A stretch of DNA of 64,000 nt, from contig NZ_LANI01000018.1 in NCBI RefSeq assembly GCF_000982415.1, forward strand, positions 1 through 64,000, written 5' to 3'. A program made the translations under genes and the position numbers. The notes under the pieces are model-generated. The model was not told the DNA's origin. It was given only the letters and a program-made list of their open reading frames with translations, and searched no databases. This DNA is from Kiloniella litopenaei. Its GTDB lineage: Bacteria; Pseudomonadota; Alphaproteobacteria; Kiloniellales; Kiloniellaceae. Positions 35,021 through 45,999 of the stretch are shown piece after piece (position 1 is the stretch's first letter; the number at the start of each line of letters is the position of its first letter).

Positions 35021-35287
35021 ATGAGTGAAACTGACGTCATCGAATATGGTAAAGAAGCAGTGTGGGTGATGTTGAAAATGAGTGCTCCGGTACTTTCTGT
35101 CGCTCTGCTTGTTGGTTTGATCATTTCTTTGTTTCAGGCATTGACCCAGCTTCAGGAAATGACGCTTACTTTTGTACCGAAGCTTATCATTATCAGCCTG
35201 ACGCTTGTTGCGACTGCTCCGTTTATGGCGCAGACACTGGGTACATTTACTGAAGAGCTGATGGACAGGATTGTCGCCTTAGGATAG
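35021..35287 (+). CDS. fliQ: Flagellar type III export protein FliQ
   Basis: FliQ is a gate subunit of 88 residues with two membrane helices. The segment KMSAPVLSVALLVGLIISLF followed by QALTQLQEMTLTFVPKL is the FliQ signature. The gene follows fliE after 54 bases and is 3 bases before fliR. Confidence 0.95.
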   Translation: MSETDVIEYGKEAVWVMLKMSAPVLSVALLVGLIISLFQALTQLQEMTLTFVPKLIIISLTLVATAPFMAQTLGTFTEELMDRIVALG

Positions 35288-35290
35288 ATC

Positions 35291-36049
35291 ATGCTCTATG
35301 ATTTACTCCCTTCCAGCGTATACATCGTATTAATCGTATTCACGCGTATCGGTAGTGCGATGATATTGCTACCGGGTTTTGGTGAATCGTACGTATCTCC
35401 AAGAACGCGCCTAGCACTATCTATGTTAATCAGTATCCTCGTTGCTCCAATTTTGGCAAAGAGTATTCCGGCCATGCCAGATGAAGTATCTGGACTTGGG
35501 TTCTTGATTTTCAGCGAAGCTATTATCGGATTTTTTATGGGGACGGTTGCCCGGATGTTTCTGAGTGCTGCGGCATCGGCAGGGATGATTGCCGCAACAA
35601 TGTCTTCATTGGCAAATGCGTTAATTCAGGATCCGGTTTCTGCTCAACAAGCATCTATTATGGGGACTTTTCTGACGGCAATCGCGATTGTTTTAATTAT
35701 GGTTTTGGATATTCACCACCTTTTTATCTTGGGGCTGGTGGATAGTTACGAGCTTTTTGTTCCTGGACAGATTTTACCAACAGGTGATTTTTCAAACATG
35801 ATCGCACGTATTGTCGGCGATACCTTTATCTTGGCAACCCGAATGGCTGCACCTTTTATTGTTGTGGGGATGATTTTCTTTTTAGGCCTAGGGCTATTGG
35901 CAAAGCTAATGCCACAAATGCAGGTGTTCTTTGTCGCGATGCCTTTGCAGGTCGCCATGGGAATAACAATACTTTTCTTGTGTGTACCTGTTATGATTAA
36001 GGTCTATATGATAAGTTTGGAAGAACATTGGATGGTATTTGTTAAGTGA
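35291..36049 (+). CDS. fliR: Flagellar type III export protein FliR
   Basis: FliR is the gate subunit that completes the FliP-FliQ-FliR channel. The protein of 252 residues is almost entirely hydrophobic, with IVLIVFTRIGSAMILLPGFG at the N terminus, SPRTRLALSMLISILVAPIL, and IQDPVSAQQASIMGTFLTAI matching FliR. It starts 3 bases after fliQ and is followed by flhB after 45 bases. Confidence 0.94.
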   Translation: MLYDLLPSSVYIVLIVFTRIGSAMILLPGFGESYVSPRTRLALSMLISILVAPILAKSIPAMPDEVSGLGFLIFSEAIIGFFMGTVARMFLSAAASAGMIAATMSSLANALIQDPVSAQQASIMGTFLTAIAIVLIMVLDIHHLFILGLVDSYELFVPGQILPTGDFSNMIARIVGDTFILATRMAAPFIVVGMIFFLGLGLLAKLMPQMQVFFVAMPLQVAMGITILFLCVPVMIKVYMISLEEHWMVFVK

Positions 36050-36094
36050 TAGATACATCCCTAAATTCTGAAATGTTAGAGAAGGGGGACTGTC

Positions 36095-37156
36095 GTGTCA
36101 GAAGATAGTGATGAGTCCCAAAAAACCGAGGAGCCGACAGCAAAAAAACTTGCTGATGCACGCGAAAAAGGGGATGTTCCCAAATCCCAAGAGATGAATT
36201 CTTGGTTTTCCTTTTTTGGTCTCTTGCTTTTCCTCAGCTTTTTTACGGTCTGGATATCGACAGAACTGGGTACAACCCTCTCGTCATTATTTGAACGGCC
36301 AGATATGATCCGATTTGATACCGGACATATATATGAGACAACCCTGTCTGTGATTAAAGATGTTGGCATCCTTTTCATTGCCCCAGCTGTTATTCTTGTC
36401 GCTTTTGGTATTGCATCAGGCTTGATGCAACATGGATTTTTACTCTCGGGGAAATCCTTAACACCTGAATTAAAAAAAATTTCCCCCCTTGCAGGATTCA
36501 AGCGACTTTTCTCACTGCAATCAGTGATGAATTTAGTGAAGGGCCTTGCCAAGCTTATCATTGTTGGCGGCATTATCGGTTTTGTTCTTTGGCCAAAACG
36601 CTCTGTCGTACCCCAGCTTTCAGAATTGAGTGTTGGACAGGTGGCGATGATACTTTTGGACTGGTCTACCCTTATTGTAATTGCAGTGGTTGCTGTTATG
36701 GCTGTGATCGCAGGGTTAGATTATCTGTATCAATATTTTGAGTATATCAAGAAGCTCAAGATGACAAAGCAGGAAGTCAAAGATGAATCAAAGCAGAGTG
36801 AAGGTGACCCGATGGTCAAGGGGCGCCTGCGTCAATTACGGATGGAAAAAGCGCGTCAGAGAATGATGGCCGCTGTGCCCAATGCTGATGTAGTTATAAC
36901 AAATCCGACGCACTTCGCGGTTGCTCTGGAATACAACGGCATGATGATGGAAGCCCCGAAACTTACAGCAAAAGGGGTCGATGCTGTTGCTTTTCGTATT
37001 CGTAATGTTGCTGAAGAAAATAAAATTCCAGTGATGGAAAATCCGCCGTTGGCACGGGCTCTTTATGCTGGTGTTGAAATCGATCAAGAGATCCCCCCCG
37101 AACACTATAAAGCTGTGGCTGAGATCATTGGTTACGTTATGAAACTTAAAAAATAA
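36095..37156 (+). CDS. flhB: Flagellar export switch protein FlhB
   Basis: FlhB controls the export switch from rod/hook to filament substrates. The N terminus DESQKTEEPTAKKLADAREK with GDVPKSQEM is the signature, four membrane helices follow, and the autocleavage site NPTH is at residues 270-273. Length is 353 residues. The start is GTG preceded by AGGGGG at about 36083-36088. It is the last flagellar gene of the run; cckA follows after 152 bases. A second, truncated FlhB-like protein is encoded at 32821-33186. Confidence 0.96.
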   Translation: MSEDSDESQKTEEPTAKKLADAREKGDVPKSQEMNSWFSFFGLLLFLSFFTVWISTELGTTLSSLFERPDMIRFDTGHIYETTLSVIKDVGILFIAPAVILVAFGIASGLMQHGFLLSGKSLTPELKKISPLAGFKRLFSLQSVMNLVKGLAKLIIVGGIIGFVLWPKRSVVPQLSELSVGQVAMILLDWSTLIVIAVVAVMAVIAGLDYLYQYFEYIKKLKMTKQEVKDESKQSEGDPMVKGRLRQLRMEKARQRMMAAVPNADVVITNPTHFAVALEYNGMMMEAPKLTAKGVDAVAFRIRNVAEENKIPVMENPPLARALYAGVEIDQEIPPEHYKAVAEIIGYVMKLKK

Positions 37157-37261
37157 TATGTGTTCTCGATCATAGAGAGCCTTTCTTGTGCTATCCTGTT
37201 TGTTTTTAAACGATTTTCGGGTTAATCTTTTATTTACTGTCTTTTATTTCTTTTTAATGGT

Positions 37262-37294
37262 CACGAATGTGCCCGTAAAAGAAGGCATTTCGTG
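37262..37294 (+). other. Hairpin in the cckA leader
   Basis: CACGAATGTGCC (37262-37273) and GGCATTTCGTG (37284-37294) form an imperfect dyad just before the ribosome site GGGGGAAG of cckA. It could sequester or present that site. No known leader class was recognised. Confidence 0.35.
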
Positions 37295-37308
37295 GGGGAA
37301 GCAGGGAA

Positions 37309-39663
37309 GTGTCACCTACTATCTGGATCGCAATTAGTAGCTTTTTAGCTCTGGTCATACTTGCTCTTGTTTTCGTTGTCTGGCGATACAGAAAGATGCT
37401 GGCTTTGCGCCAGTATGCCTTTGCAGCTGTTCCCAGACCGCGTCAAATTGTCGATCCCAGAGGGAAATGTCTTTTTGCAAATCCGGCATTTGAAGATTTT
37501 TTTGGGGGGGACCTGAGGTCTGTTCCGGATCTGATCCTGGCTGAAAGTCATGGAGATGAGGAAATTGGCCGTAAACTGGCAACCCTGGAGTTAAATGCCA
37601 AAAACGGTGTTTCAGGTCATGTTGAGATTGAAATACCAGGAGTGGGTTCTGGAGATAGTGATGTTCAGTGGCGTCATGTCGCTGCCTATCCATTGCCAAA
37701 TCGCCCGGGGTATGTGTTCTGGTTCGTTGATGACATTACCATGCGCCGTCAGATGGAGAAGGTCATTAATGATCAGCAACAGCGGTTTGTTGATCTTTTG
37801 GAAAATGCCCCGATCGGTTTCTTCTCTGTGGATGCTGATGGTGCCTTCCTTTTTGCCAATCAAACTCTTACCGACTGGTTGGGCTATTCGTCGTCGGAAT
37901 TGGAAAGTGGGCAAATCAAGCTGCATGATATTGTTGCTGAAGCTGCTTTGGAGGATGTGCCCGCATATCACCCCTTTGAAGATGTTGAGAGTCAGTCCGG
38001 AGAAGTTTTTCTTCAAAAAGCTGATGGGGAGAAGCGTATTCTCGCCGTGATAAGCCAGCACATTGCTGAAGGTAGTGGCGACAAGGGCTTTCGGACGAGG
38101 TCTGTTGTCCGGAATTTAACGCTTGAGCGCGAAATGGCGACGGCATTGGAGCAGTCGGAAAAACGGTTCCGAAAATTCTTTAACGAAGCCCCGGTTGGAA
38201 TTGTTTTGTTGAATGAACGAGGTGTTATCACCGAAAATAACAGGGCATTTCAAGAGCTTTTGGCCACAACAGAAGAGGTTAAAGGAAAACCTCTGCTTTC
38301 TTTGATTGGTGATCAGGAAAGAGAGAGTGTTCGTGATGCGTTGGTTTCTGCAACGACCTATGAACGCAAGGCAATGGAAGTTCACCTGACAGGAAATTCA
38401 GATACTGTCTGTAATATGAACGTCACTCACGTTGATGAAAACTCTGGATTACCTAGCGGGTACATTCTTAATTTTACAGATACGACTGAGCAAAGAAGTT
38501 TGGAAGCGCAGTTTGCACAGTCACAAAAGATGCAAGCTGTTGGGCAGTTAGCTGGTGGCATTGCGCACGATTTTAACAATCTACTGACAGCTATGATCGG
38601 TTTTTCCGATTTACTCCTTTTGCGTCATCGGCCAGGCGACCAATCTTTTGCTGATATAATGCAGATTAAGCAAAACGCTAATCGTGCGGCCAATCTGGTT
38701 CGTCAGTTGCTGGCCTTTTCCCGTCAGCAGACGCTTCAGCCAAGGCGTTTGAATGTAACGGATATTATTGCTGAACTGGCACATCTTCTTCGCCGTCTTA
38801 TTGGTGAGACGATTGAGCTACGGATTACACATGGCAGGGATCTCGGGGATGTTAAGGCGGATCAGGGGCAATTAGAGCAAGTTATAATCAATCTTGCTGT
38901 GAACGCGCGTGATGCCATGGATCAAGGGGGGGTGTTGGAGATTATTACATCGAATGTAATGGTTGATGCCCCCTATAAAGTCAAAGGCGAAGAAATTCCA
39001 CCTGGCGATTATGTGTTGGTCAAGGTTCAGGACACGGGCCATGGTATTCCGACTGAAATTATTGACCGTATCTTTGACCCTTTCTTTTCTACTAAAGAAG
39101 TCGGGGCGGGAACTGGTCTGGGACTATCAACTGTCTATGGTATTGTGAAACAGTCCGGCGGTTTTGTTTTTGTTGATTCAACGGCAGATCAAGGAACCGT
39201 TTTTTCTTTACTGTTACCGCACTTCCAAGAAGATGCACAAGATCAAGACGAACTGGCTGCTGAAACACCCAAAGCACAGGATTTGACTGGCCGTGGGAAT
39301 ATTCTGTTGGTTGAAGACGAAGATGCGGTGAGATCCTTTAGCGCGAGGGCTCTGGAGAATAAGGGGTATAAGGTGCTTGAGGCCAATTCAGGCGAAGCTG
39401 CGCTTGAGATTCTTCAAGAAGAAGGTGGAGAAGTGATAGATCTGGTCATTACAGATGTTGTGATGCCAAAGATGGATGGGCCTACCTTGATCAAAAAGCT
39501 TTATGAAACTCACCCGGATTTAAAAGTTATCTTTATTTCTGGCTATACAGAAGATTCTTTTCGGAAAACGCTGGATGTAGATTCTGCAATTGAATTCTTG
39601 CCAAAGCCCTTTAGCCTGAAGCAGTTGGCCTCTAAAGTTAAGGATGTCCTTGCTACACAGTAA
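37309..39663 (+). CDS. cckA: Hybrid sensor histidine kinase CckA
   Basis: CckA sends phosphate through ChpT to CtrA and CpdR in alphaproteobacteria. The protein of 784 residues has an N-terminal membrane helix (about 5-25), PAS-like domains at roughly 40-140, 155-270 and 285-395, a HisKA domain with phospho-acceptor H420 in [14 protein letters not shown], an ATPase domain with [11 protein letters not shown] and [12 protein letters not shown], and a receiver domain with D716 in [11 protein letters not shown]. The C terminus [19 protein letters not shown] is typical of CckA. Start is GTG with GGGAAG nearby. Only one clear membrane helix is visible; many CckA proteins have two. Confidence 0.92.
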   Translation: MSPTIWIAISSFLALVILALVFVVWRYRKMLALRQYAFAAVPRPRQIVDPRGKCLFANPAFEDFFGGDLRSVPDLILAESHGDEEIGRKLATLELNAKNGVSGHVEIEIPGVGSGDSDVQWRHVAAYPLPNRPGYVFWFVDDITMRRQMEKVINDQQQRFVDLLENAPIGFFSVDADGAFLFANQTLTDWLGYSSSELESGQIKLHDIVAEAALEDVPAYHPFEDVESQSGEVFLQKADGEKRILAVISQHIAEGSGDKGFRTRSVVRNLTLEREMATALEQSEKRFRKFFNEAPVGIVLLNERGVITENNRAFQELLATTEEVKGKPLLSLIGDQERESVRDALVSATTYERKAMEVHLTGNSDTVCNMNVTHVDENSGLPSGYILNFTDTTEQRSLEAQFAQSQKMQAVGQLAGGIAHDFNNLLTAMIGFSDLLLLRHRPGDQSFADIMQIKQNANRAANLVRQLLAFSRQQTLQPRRLNVTDIIAELAHLLRRLIGETIELRITHGRDLGDVKADQGQLEQVIINLAVNARDAMDQGGVLEIITSNVMVDAPYKVKGEEIPPGDYVLVKVQDTGHGIPTEIIDRIFDPFFSTKEVGAGTGLGLSTVYGIVKQSGGFVFVDSTADQGTVFSLLLPHFQEDAQDQDELAAETPKAQDLTGRGNILLVEDEDAVRSFSARALENKGYKVLEANSGEAALEILQEEGGEVIDLVITDVVMPKMDGPTLIKKLYETHPDLKVIFISGYTEDSFRKTLDVDSAIEFLPKPFSLKQLASKVKDVLATQ

Positions 39664-39755
39664 TTTTACTTTGTGGAGCCCATATAAAAAGTCATTTTTT
39701 TTTTACAGGTATTTGATCCAAACCGCGCATAGGTTAAAGGTTTTATTACAACGAT

Positions 39756-39770
39756 GTTCTCTTAATGTTC
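39756..39770 (+). promoter_or_regulatory. SOS box (LexA site) before recA
   Basis: GTTCTCTTAATGTTC is an exact GTTC-N7-GTTC direct repeat, the alphaproteobacterial LexA site, 83 bases before the recA ATG. Confidence 0.85.
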
Positions 39771-39786
39771 TTTTTCGTTGCTTCAT

Positions 39787-39812
39787 GAGAACAAAGAGGG
39801 TACATTGTTCTC
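39787..39812 (+). repeat. Inverted repeat in the recA leader
   Basis: GAGAACAA (39787-39794) and TTGTTCTC (39805-39812) are perfect 8-base arms around a 10-base spacer. The arms contain GAAC and GTTC, the LexA half-site letters, but in inverted orientation, so this may be a weak second site or an mRNA hairpin. Confidence 0.5.
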
Positions 39813-39852
39813 GTTGCAGCAAGTGTGAGCCTGTGGGATAAGGGAGGCAACG

Positions 39853-40923
39853 ATGGCACAAAACGTCTTACAGTTAGTGGAGAATAGCACGGTGGACAAA
39901 CAAAAGGCATTAGATGCAGCCCTGGGACAGATTGAACGCGCTTTTGGTAAAGGCTCGATCATGAAGTTGGGCGAAGGAACGACAGTAGAGACCGAAGTTA
40001 TATCCACAGGATCTCTGGGGTTGGATATCGGCCTTGGCATTGGTGGGTTGCCGCGCGGACGTATTGTTGAAGTGTACGGCCCGGAATCATCTGGTAAAAC
40101 AACCCTGGCCTTGCACGTTGTTGCTGAAGCACAAAAAGCGGGTGGAACATGTGCCTTTATTGATGCGGAACACGCTCTGGACCCAGCTTATGCAAACAAG
40201 CTTGGGGTTGATGTAAACGAGTTGCTGATTTCTCAGCCAGATGCTGGTGAACAGGCATTGGAAATTACGGATACATTGGTACGTTCTGGTGCATTGGACG
40301 TGTTGGTCGTGGATTCCGTCGCTGCCTTGGTTCCGAAAGCTGAACTCGAAGGCGATATGGGAGATTCTCTTCCTGGTTTACAAGCTCGTTTGATGAGCCA
40401 GGCGATGCGTAAATTGACAAGTTCAATTTCAAAATCTCGAACTCTCGTTATCTTTATTAACCAGATCCGTATGAAAATCGGTGTGATGTTTGGTAACCCG
40501 GAAACAACAACGGGTGGTAACGCGCTTAAATTTTATTCTTCTGTTCGTCTGGATATTCGTCGTATTGGCGCCATTAAAGATCGTGACAATATTACGGGTA
40601 ACCAAACCCGGGTGAAGGTTGTTAAGAATAAGATGGCCCCTCCATTCCGGGTTATTGAATTTGATATCATGTACGGTGAAGGTATTTCCAAAACGGGTGA
40701 GATGCTGGATCTCGGTGTTCAGGCCGGTGTTGTTGAAAAGGCCGGGGCCTGGTTCTCTTGCGATGGGCAGCGTATTGGTCAGGGAAGAGAAAATGCCAAG
40801 AAGTTCTTGATGGAAAATCCTGAAGTGGCAGCGAAAATTGAAGCTGCTGTTCGGAAGAATGCCGGAATTGTTGCGAACGCGATGCTCGAAGGAAAAGAAG
40901 AAGGTGAAACAGAAGACGCTTAG
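39853..40923 (+). CDS. recA: Recombinase RecA
   Basis: RecA forms filaments on single-stranded DNA, promotes strand exchange and stimulates LexA self-cleavage. Walker [10 protein letters not shown] is at residues 76-84, followed by [20 protein letters not shown] and the loop region [20 protein letters not shown]. Length is 356 residues with an acidic C-terminal tail. The ATG follows AGGGAGG (39841-39847). A bidirectional terminator ends the gene. Confidence 0.98.
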   Translation: MAQNVLQLVENSTVDKQKALDAALGQIERAFGKGSIMKLGEGTTVETEVISTGSLGLDIGLGIGGLPRGRIVEVYGPESSGKTTLALHVVAEAQKAGGTCAFIDAEHALDPAYANKLGVDVNELLISQPDAGEQALEITDTLVRSGALDVLVVDSVAALVPKAELEGDMGDSLPGLQARLMSQAMRKLTSSISKSRTLVIFINQIRMKIGVMFGNPETTTGGNALKFYSSVRLDIRRIGAIKDRDNITGNQTRVKVVKNKMAPPFRVIEFDIMYGEGISKTGEMLDLGVQAGVVEKAGAWFSCDGQRIGQGRENAKKFLMENPEVAAKIEAAVRKNAGIVANAMLEGKEEGETEDA

Positions 40924-40946
40924 TTTTCCTTTCCAGAGTTGAGAAT

Positions 40947-40977
40947 AAAAAAGGAGCCATTTCGGGCTCCTTTTTTT
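40947..40977. terminator. Terminator between recA and the IalB-type gene
   Basis: AAAAAAGGAGCC and GGCTCCTTTTTT form a perfect 12-base stem with a 6-base loop. T runs on both strands allow it to serve both convergent genes. Confidence 0.95.
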
Positions 40978-41007
40978 ATGTTTTATTCGGTTGTGAGGGC
41001 TGGAAAA

Positions 41008-41538
41008 TTATGGATTGGTTACGCGTCCAAAGGCCTTTGTGAACCCTTTTAAAGAAAATGGAATTGCGATTTTCTTTTTAACCGCATCAAAAAATACAAC
41101 ACGTCCTTCGTTTTGACTTTTAAAGCTATTTAAAAGTTCATTGTCTATTTGAATTTCAGACTGACAGCCGGTTCTTAAACAACGAATAAAGGGATATTGT
41201 CTTTTTAGCTGAGGACCAACTTCCAGTGAAAACCCTTCTGGCAGGCGGATGCCTAGGGGAAGAGTTAGAATAAGGGTCGTGATGCCTGCGGTATTATTGT
41301 CAGGGCGTCCAACGGCCAAGTTCAAGACAGGTGTTGGGTTTTCGCCAAGTGTAACATTATGCACAATATAACAACTAAGTGGTTCGTTGACCGTGCAATG
41401 TGCAGCCCAATTTCCATAGCGTTCGGTTGATCTTTGCGGTGCCTGTTGTTGAGCTGTTGCAACAGAGGATGTCGCAATAAGAAACAGGCAACAGCTCGCA
41501 ATGGTTTTTAAATGTTCAAGAGGATTTATAAGGACCAT
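41008..41538 (-). CDS. Invasion-associated locus B (IalB) family protein
   Basis: The 176-residue secreted protein has a signal peptide ending near ATAQ, then RYGNWAAHCTVNEPLSCYIV, the IalB family start, and VGPQLKRQYPFIRCLRTGCQ with cysteines likely to form disulfides. IalB proteins are widespread in free-living alphaproteobacteria, where their role is unclear; the name comes from Bartonella. It is convergent to recA and divergent from alaS. Confidence 0.85.
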   Translation of the reverse strand: MVLINPLEHLKTIASCCLFLIATSSVATAQQQAPQRSTERYGNWAAHCTVNEPLSCYIVHNVTLGENPTPVLNLAVGRPDNNTAGITTLILTLPLGIRLPEGFSLEVGPQLKRQYPFIRCLRTGCQSEIQIDNELLNSFKSQNEGRVVFFDAVKKKIAIPFSLKGFTKAFGRVTNP

Positions 41539-41800
41539 GGTTTCAAACTTGTCTGTTTATATAAATTAGGTAGTCGTGAATGTTGATTTATGAAGTATTT
41601 TATCTAGCTATATCGAATAATCGTGGAAAATTAAAGGCAAGTTATTATCGGGACTGTGTGAAGGTTGAGGCAGGGAAATTGTAATGCTGTAAGCGAAGCC
41701 TAGACAGAGCCTTGGCAGCACGTTAAAACCGCAGATAAGATTTCCCGCATTCTGTTATGAAAGAATGCGTCCTGTCCAAGTTTTAGGGTAAGTGATTAAA

Positions 41801-44455
41801 ATGATTACCGGCAATGAGATCCGTAGGGTCTTTCTCGATTATTTTGCAAAACATGGTCATCAAACCGTAGAATCTTCGCCGCTGGTGCCGCGAAATGATC
41901 CAACGTTGATGTTTACCAATGCAGGTATGGTACAATTCAAGAACGTCTTTACCGGTAACGAGACACGTCCCTATAACCGTGCAGCGACTTCGCAGAAATG
42001 TGTCCGCGCCGGTGGTAAACATAATGATTTGGAAAACGTCGGCTATACTGCAAGGCATCACACATTCTTTGAAATGATGGGCAACTTTTCCTTTGGAGAT
42101 TACTTCAAGGATGTAGCCATTGAACATGCCTGGAACCTGATTACAAAAGAATACGGCGTTCCCGAAGAAAAGCTGTTGGTGACAGTTTATTCCGAAGACG
42201 AAGAGGCTGCTGCTCTGTGGCGTAAAATTGCGGGCCTGAGTGATGATCGTATTATCCGGATCTCAACAAGTGATAATTTTTGGTCGATGGGGCCGACTGG
42301 GCCCTGCGGACCTTGTTCAGAAATTTTCTATGACCACGGAGATCACATCTTTGGTGGTCCTCCGGGAAGCCCGGATGAAGATGGCGACAGATTTATTGAA
42401 ATCTGGAATCTCGTATTTATGCAGTATGAGCAAATTGATGCGCAGACAAGGGTTGATCTGCCCAAGCCATCTATTGATACCGGGATGGGACTTGAGCGTA
42501 TAACTGCGGTTCTGCAAGGAAAGCACGATAACTACGATGTTGATTTACTTCGTACGATCATTGAAGCGTCTGCACATGAAACAGGCGTTGATGCGGACGG
42601 TGACCATGCGGTTTCTCACCGCGTTATTGCCGATCATCTGCGTTCAACGGCCTTTTTGATTGCCGATGGCGTTTTGCCATCTAACGAAGGTCGCGGCTAT
42701 GTATTACGTCGTATTATGCGACGTGCCATGCGCCATGTTCACAAGCTTGGTGTGAAAGATCCAGCTATTTACAAGCTTGTTCCTTCGCTGGTTGGAATGA
42801 TGGGAACTGCTTTCCCTGAACTCGCCCGTGCAGAAGCGCTAATTACCGAGACGCTCAAGCTGGAAGAAAACCGCTTTGGCCAAACACTGGATCGCGGCAT
42901 GAAGTTACTTTCTGCTGAAACGGACAAATTGGGTGACAAGGGCACGCTTAATGGCGAAGTTGCCTTTAAGCTGTACGATACCTATGGCTTCCCGCTGGAT
43001 CTTACACAGGATGTCTTGCGTGGACAGGGACAGTCTGTTGATATCGAAGGCTTTAATACTGCCATGGAACAGCAGCGTGCCGCAGCACGTCAGGCATGGA
43101 GTGGCTCTGGAGATGCTGCGACAGAGAAAGTCTGGTTTGAAATTCAGGAGCGTGTCGGGGGTACAGAATTCCTTGGCTACGATACCGAGACAGCCGAAGG
43201 TCAGATTCTGGCGATCTTGAAAGACGGGGACGAGGTTTCTGTTGCTAAAGCTGGTGATCAGGTGATGGTTATCACCAACCAGACACCATTCTACGGTGAA
43301 AGTGGTGGTCAACAGGGGGATCACGGCCTGTTGTTCTCGGCCGAAGGTGCAGAAGTTACGGTTAAGGATACCCAGAAAAAACTGGGCAACCTATTTGTTC
43401 ATATAGGTGAAGTTACCCGTGGTGAGATCGCGGTTGATCTTGCGTTGGAAATGAAGGTCGATGTGTCTCGACGTTCTGCCCTGCGTGCTCATCACTCTGC
43501 AACACACCTGTTGCACGAAGCTCTTCGTCGGCGTTTGGGAACACATGTAACTCAAAAAGGCTCTTTGGTGGCAAAGGAACGTCTCCGTTTTGATATTAGC
43601 CAACCTAAACCTTTGGAGGCCGATGATATTGCTGCTGTTGAACGTGAGGTGAATGATTATATTCGTCGCAACGATCCGGTAATAACGCGTCTGATGACCC
43701 CGGATGAAGCGATTAAAGAAGGGGCCATGGCTCTCTTTGGTGAGAAGTACGGTGAAGAAGTCCGCGTTGTCTCTATGGGCGGTTCAGATAGTTCTACGGG
43801 TAGTGGTTATTACTCAACAGAGTTGTGTGGTGGTACCCATGTCAGAAGAACCGGAGATATCGGTTTCTTTAAAATTGTATCCGAAGCTGCGCTTGCTTCT
43901 GGTGTGCGTCGTGTTGAGGCCGTTACGGGGCAGGCTGCATTGGATTACGTATCAGCACAGGAAAAACAGCTGGCAGCAGCGGCGGCAGCCATGAAGGCAT
44001 CGCCTGCTGAATTGGAAGCCCGTGTGACATCGCTTCTGGACGAAAGAAAGCGATTGGAACGTGATCTGACTGATGCGCGGCGCAAACTGGCTGCTGGCGG
44101 GGGAAGTGCAACTGGTGAGGCCGAATTCAAGGACGTAAACGGTATTAAAGTTGCTGCTCGCGTTCTCGAAGGTGTTTTACCTAAAGATCTGAAACCGACG
44201 GCTGATGAACTGAAAAAACAGATTGGTACCGGTGTTATTGTTCTTATCGCAGATACAGATGGCAAAGCCTCTATCGTTGTTGCAGTGACGGAGGATTTAA
44301 CAGCTAAAGTTTCTGCTGTTGACCTTGTACGTGCAGGCTCTGCGGCCCTTGGTGGCAAAGGCGGTGGTGGACGTCCCGATATGGCACAGGCGGGTGGCCC
44401 TGATGCCTCAAAGGCTCAGGACGCAATAAAGGCAATCGAAACCCTGCTTGGTTGA
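41801..44455 (+). CDS. alaS: Alanyl-tRNA synthetase AlaS
   Basis: AlaS charges tRNA-Ala and edits mischarged Ser/Gly. The aminoacylation domain has the N terminus [19 protein letters not shown] and [14 protein letters not shown]. The editing domain has zinc ligands in [12 protein letters not shown] and [15 protein letters not shown], and the C-Ala domain follows with [13 protein letters not shown]. The ATG at 41801 fits the family N terminus; GTG at 41792 is the longer alternative. Length is about 884 residues. A strong terminator follows. Confidence 0.98.
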   Translation: MITGNEIRRVFLDYFAKHGHQTVESSPLVPRNDPTLMFTNAGMVQFKNVFTGNETRPYNRAATSQKCVRAGGKHNDLENVGYTARHHTFFEMMGNFSFGDYFKDVAIEHAWNLITKEYGVPEEKLLVTVYSEDEEAAALWRKIAGLSDDRIIRISTSDNFWSMGPTGPCGPCSEIFYDHGDHIFGGPPGSPDEDGDRFIEIWNLVFMQYEQIDAQTRVDLPKPSIDTGMGLERITAVLQGKHDNYDVDLLRTIIEASAHETGVDADGDHAVSHRVIADHLRSTAFLIADGVLPSNEGRGYVLRRIMRRAMRHVHKLGVKDPAIYKLVPSLVGMMGTAFPELARAEALITETLKLEENRFGQTLDRGMKLLSAETDKLGDKGTLNGEVAFKLYDTYGFPLDLTQDVLRGQGQSVDIEGFNTAMEQQRAAARQAWSGSGDAATEKVWFEIQERVGGTEFLGYDTETAEGQILAILKDGDEVSVAKAGDQVMVITNQTPFYGESGGQQGDHGLLFSAEGAEVTVKDTQKKLGNLFVHIGEVTRGEIAVDLALEMKVDVSRRSALRAHHSATHLLHEALRRRLGTHVTQKGSLVAKERLRFDISQPKPLEADDIAAVEREVNDYIRRNDPVITRLMTPDEAIKEGAMALFGEKYGEEVRVVSMGGSDSSTGSGYYSTELCGGTHVRRTGDIGFFKIVSEAALASGVRRVEAVTGQAALDYVSAQEKQLAAAAAAMKASPAELEARVTSLLDERKRLERDLTDARRKLAAGGGSATGEAEFKDVNGIKVAARVLEGVLPKDLKPTADELKKQIGTGVIVLIADTDGKASIVVAVTEDLTAKVSAVDLVRAGSAALGGKGGGGRPDMAQAGGPDASKAQDAIKAIETLLG

Positions 44456-44474
44456 TTAGCTCCGGGTTCAAATC

Positions 44475-44514
44475 AAAAAGCTCCGTAGTTAGTGAATACT
44501 ACGGAGCTTTTTTT
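44475..44514. terminator. Terminator between alaS and the MFS gene
   Basis: Arms AAAAAGCTCCGTAGT (44475-44489) and ACTACGGAGCTTTTT (44498-44512) are perfect and flank an 8-base loop, with a T run on each strand. It serves the convergent alaS and MFS genes. Confidence 0.95.
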
Positions 44515-44536
44515 GTAATGATCATGTTTTCACGAA

Positions 44537-45751
44537 TTATTTCTTACCATCGGCAAGTTTTATCGCCTCGGGATGCTGGCGCAGTTTTAGCATAGCCCAA
44601 ACACCCAGAAATGGTCCAATAGCCAGAGGCGCAAAGGCATAGTGCCAACTTAGAAAATCTACAGCGTATGGCATTAAATGAATCGTGATTAGGGTCAGTG
44701 TAAAGCCTAGTGATGTTTGTAGTGTTAGCATTGTCCCGACGATTTCAGGCGGAGATAATTCAGCAACAGATGCGGAAAATTGGGCGGAATCAGCAATGAT
44801 ACTGATCCCCCACACAATACAGAGCAATGTTAGCCAAATTGGGGATGTACCGAATAAAAAACCAACTGACAACGCACAGCTACCACTAATCAACATGGCA
44901 ATGATCGTTAAGGTGGTACGCCCGAGTTTATCAGCCAGATATCCTGCTGCGAGGCAACCAACAGCACCTGCTGCCATTGTTACGAATGTTGCTAGTTTGG
45001 CAAGGTCATGGGCTTGAATAGTTTCCATTGTTAGTGAAAAGCTGGCTGTCAGGAATATTCCAATCCAGGCCCACATTGCATAGAGTTCCCACATGTGCCC
45101 CAGATAGCCGAGATTTGCCAAACGAACGGATTTGATATTCCAGGCCGAGAGAATATGTCGAGGGTGAAATCGCGGCGCCTTTGTGTAAGCGGGCCCCATT
45201 TTGAAAAAGAGAATACCAATGGCTGCTGCGACTGCACAGATCGATGCTGTTGCAATTGTAAAACGCCAGTCTATACCACCAATTGCATTAAAAAGATGCG
45301 GGGAAGCAGACCCCAGAGTTAAGGCACCGACCAAAATACCAACGAGCAATCCCATGTCACCCTTTGCCCACGTTGCGGCCATTCGCATGCCAACCGGGTA
45401 TATACCTGCCATGCAAACCCCGGTGATAAAGCGCAGCATAGGCACAATCCCGTCTGTTGGTTCAATTAACAACAATAGTGCGTTAGCTATGGCTGCAATG
45501 ATTGCTGAGCTTAAAAAAAACAGTTTTGGTGGTAAACGATCAGCAAGGCCAAAAAGAGCAGAGGAAAGGCTACCAACGACAAAGCCAATTTGAACTGTCG
45601 AGGTAAAGAGGGCTTGTTGGAAAGAGTTCAAGTCATATTCGACAACAAGAGAGGGCAGCACAGCAGAGGCAGAGAACCAAAGTGCCATAGCTGCGACTTG
45701 GCAAAGCGCCAGTATAGCCAAAGAAAGCCATTTATCAGAAATAGATGTCAT
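44537..45751 (-). CDS. Major facilitator superfamily transporter
   Basis: Twelve hydrophobic segments begin with LSLAILALCQVAAMALWFSA. The loop SALFGLADRLPPKLFFLSSA matches the MFS signature after helix 2, and GYLADKLGRTTLTIIAMLIS is the repeat in the second half. Length from the ATG at 45751 is 404 residues; an in-frame start at 45838 would add 29 residues without obvious membrane signal. The substrate cannot be inferred. It stands alone between terminators. Confidence 0.85.
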   Translation of the reverse strand: MTSISDKWLSLAILALCQVAAMALWFSASAVLPSLVVEYDLNSFQQALFTSTVQIGFVVGSLSSALFGLADRLPPKLFFLSSAIIAAIANALLLLIEPTDGIVPMLRFITGVCMAGIYPVGMRMAATWAKGDMGLLVGILVGALTLGSASPHLFNAIGGIDWRFTIATASICAVAAAIGILFFKMGPAYTKAPRFHPRHILSAWNIKSVRLANLGYLGHMWELYAMWAWIGIFLTASFSLTMETIQAHDLAKLATFVTMAAGAVGCLAAGYLADKLGRTTLTIIAMLISGSCALSVGFLFGTSPIWLTLLCIVWGISIIADSAQFSASVAELSPPEIVGTMLTLQTSLGFTLTLITIHLMPYAVDFLSWHYAFAPLAIGPFLGVWAMLKLRQHPEAIKLADGKK

Positions 45752-45946
45752 ATTGCCCAGAAGAGATGAAAGGAACTCTTTACAAGGTATGGGGTGGATC
45801 ATGCTTTGTCGAATAAGAATTTGATCAGAGAAATTCAACCTGATTTTAAATCAGAATGGATAGCCATACCAAACATGATGTGTTGGTACTGTTAATTGCG
45901 TATCATCGCATGTGACGAGGTGAGGTTTTTGATCTGCACATGATAC

Positions 45947-45974
45947 AAAAAAAGGCCGCGACTTGCGGCCTTTC
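45947..45974 (-). terminator. Terminator after the MscS gene
   Basis: On the minus strand AAAGGCCGC and GCGGCCTTT form a stem around a 5-base loop, followed by seven T. It ends the mechanosensitive channel gene. Confidence 0.9.
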
Positions 45975-45999
45975 TTCGTTGCAAGGTCTTCTTACAGTA

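Noticed and set aside
43945-44358. Long open frame on the minus strand inside alaS
   Set aside because: It mirrors the codon pattern of alaS, has no ribosome site and no recognisable family; it is an antisense shadow.
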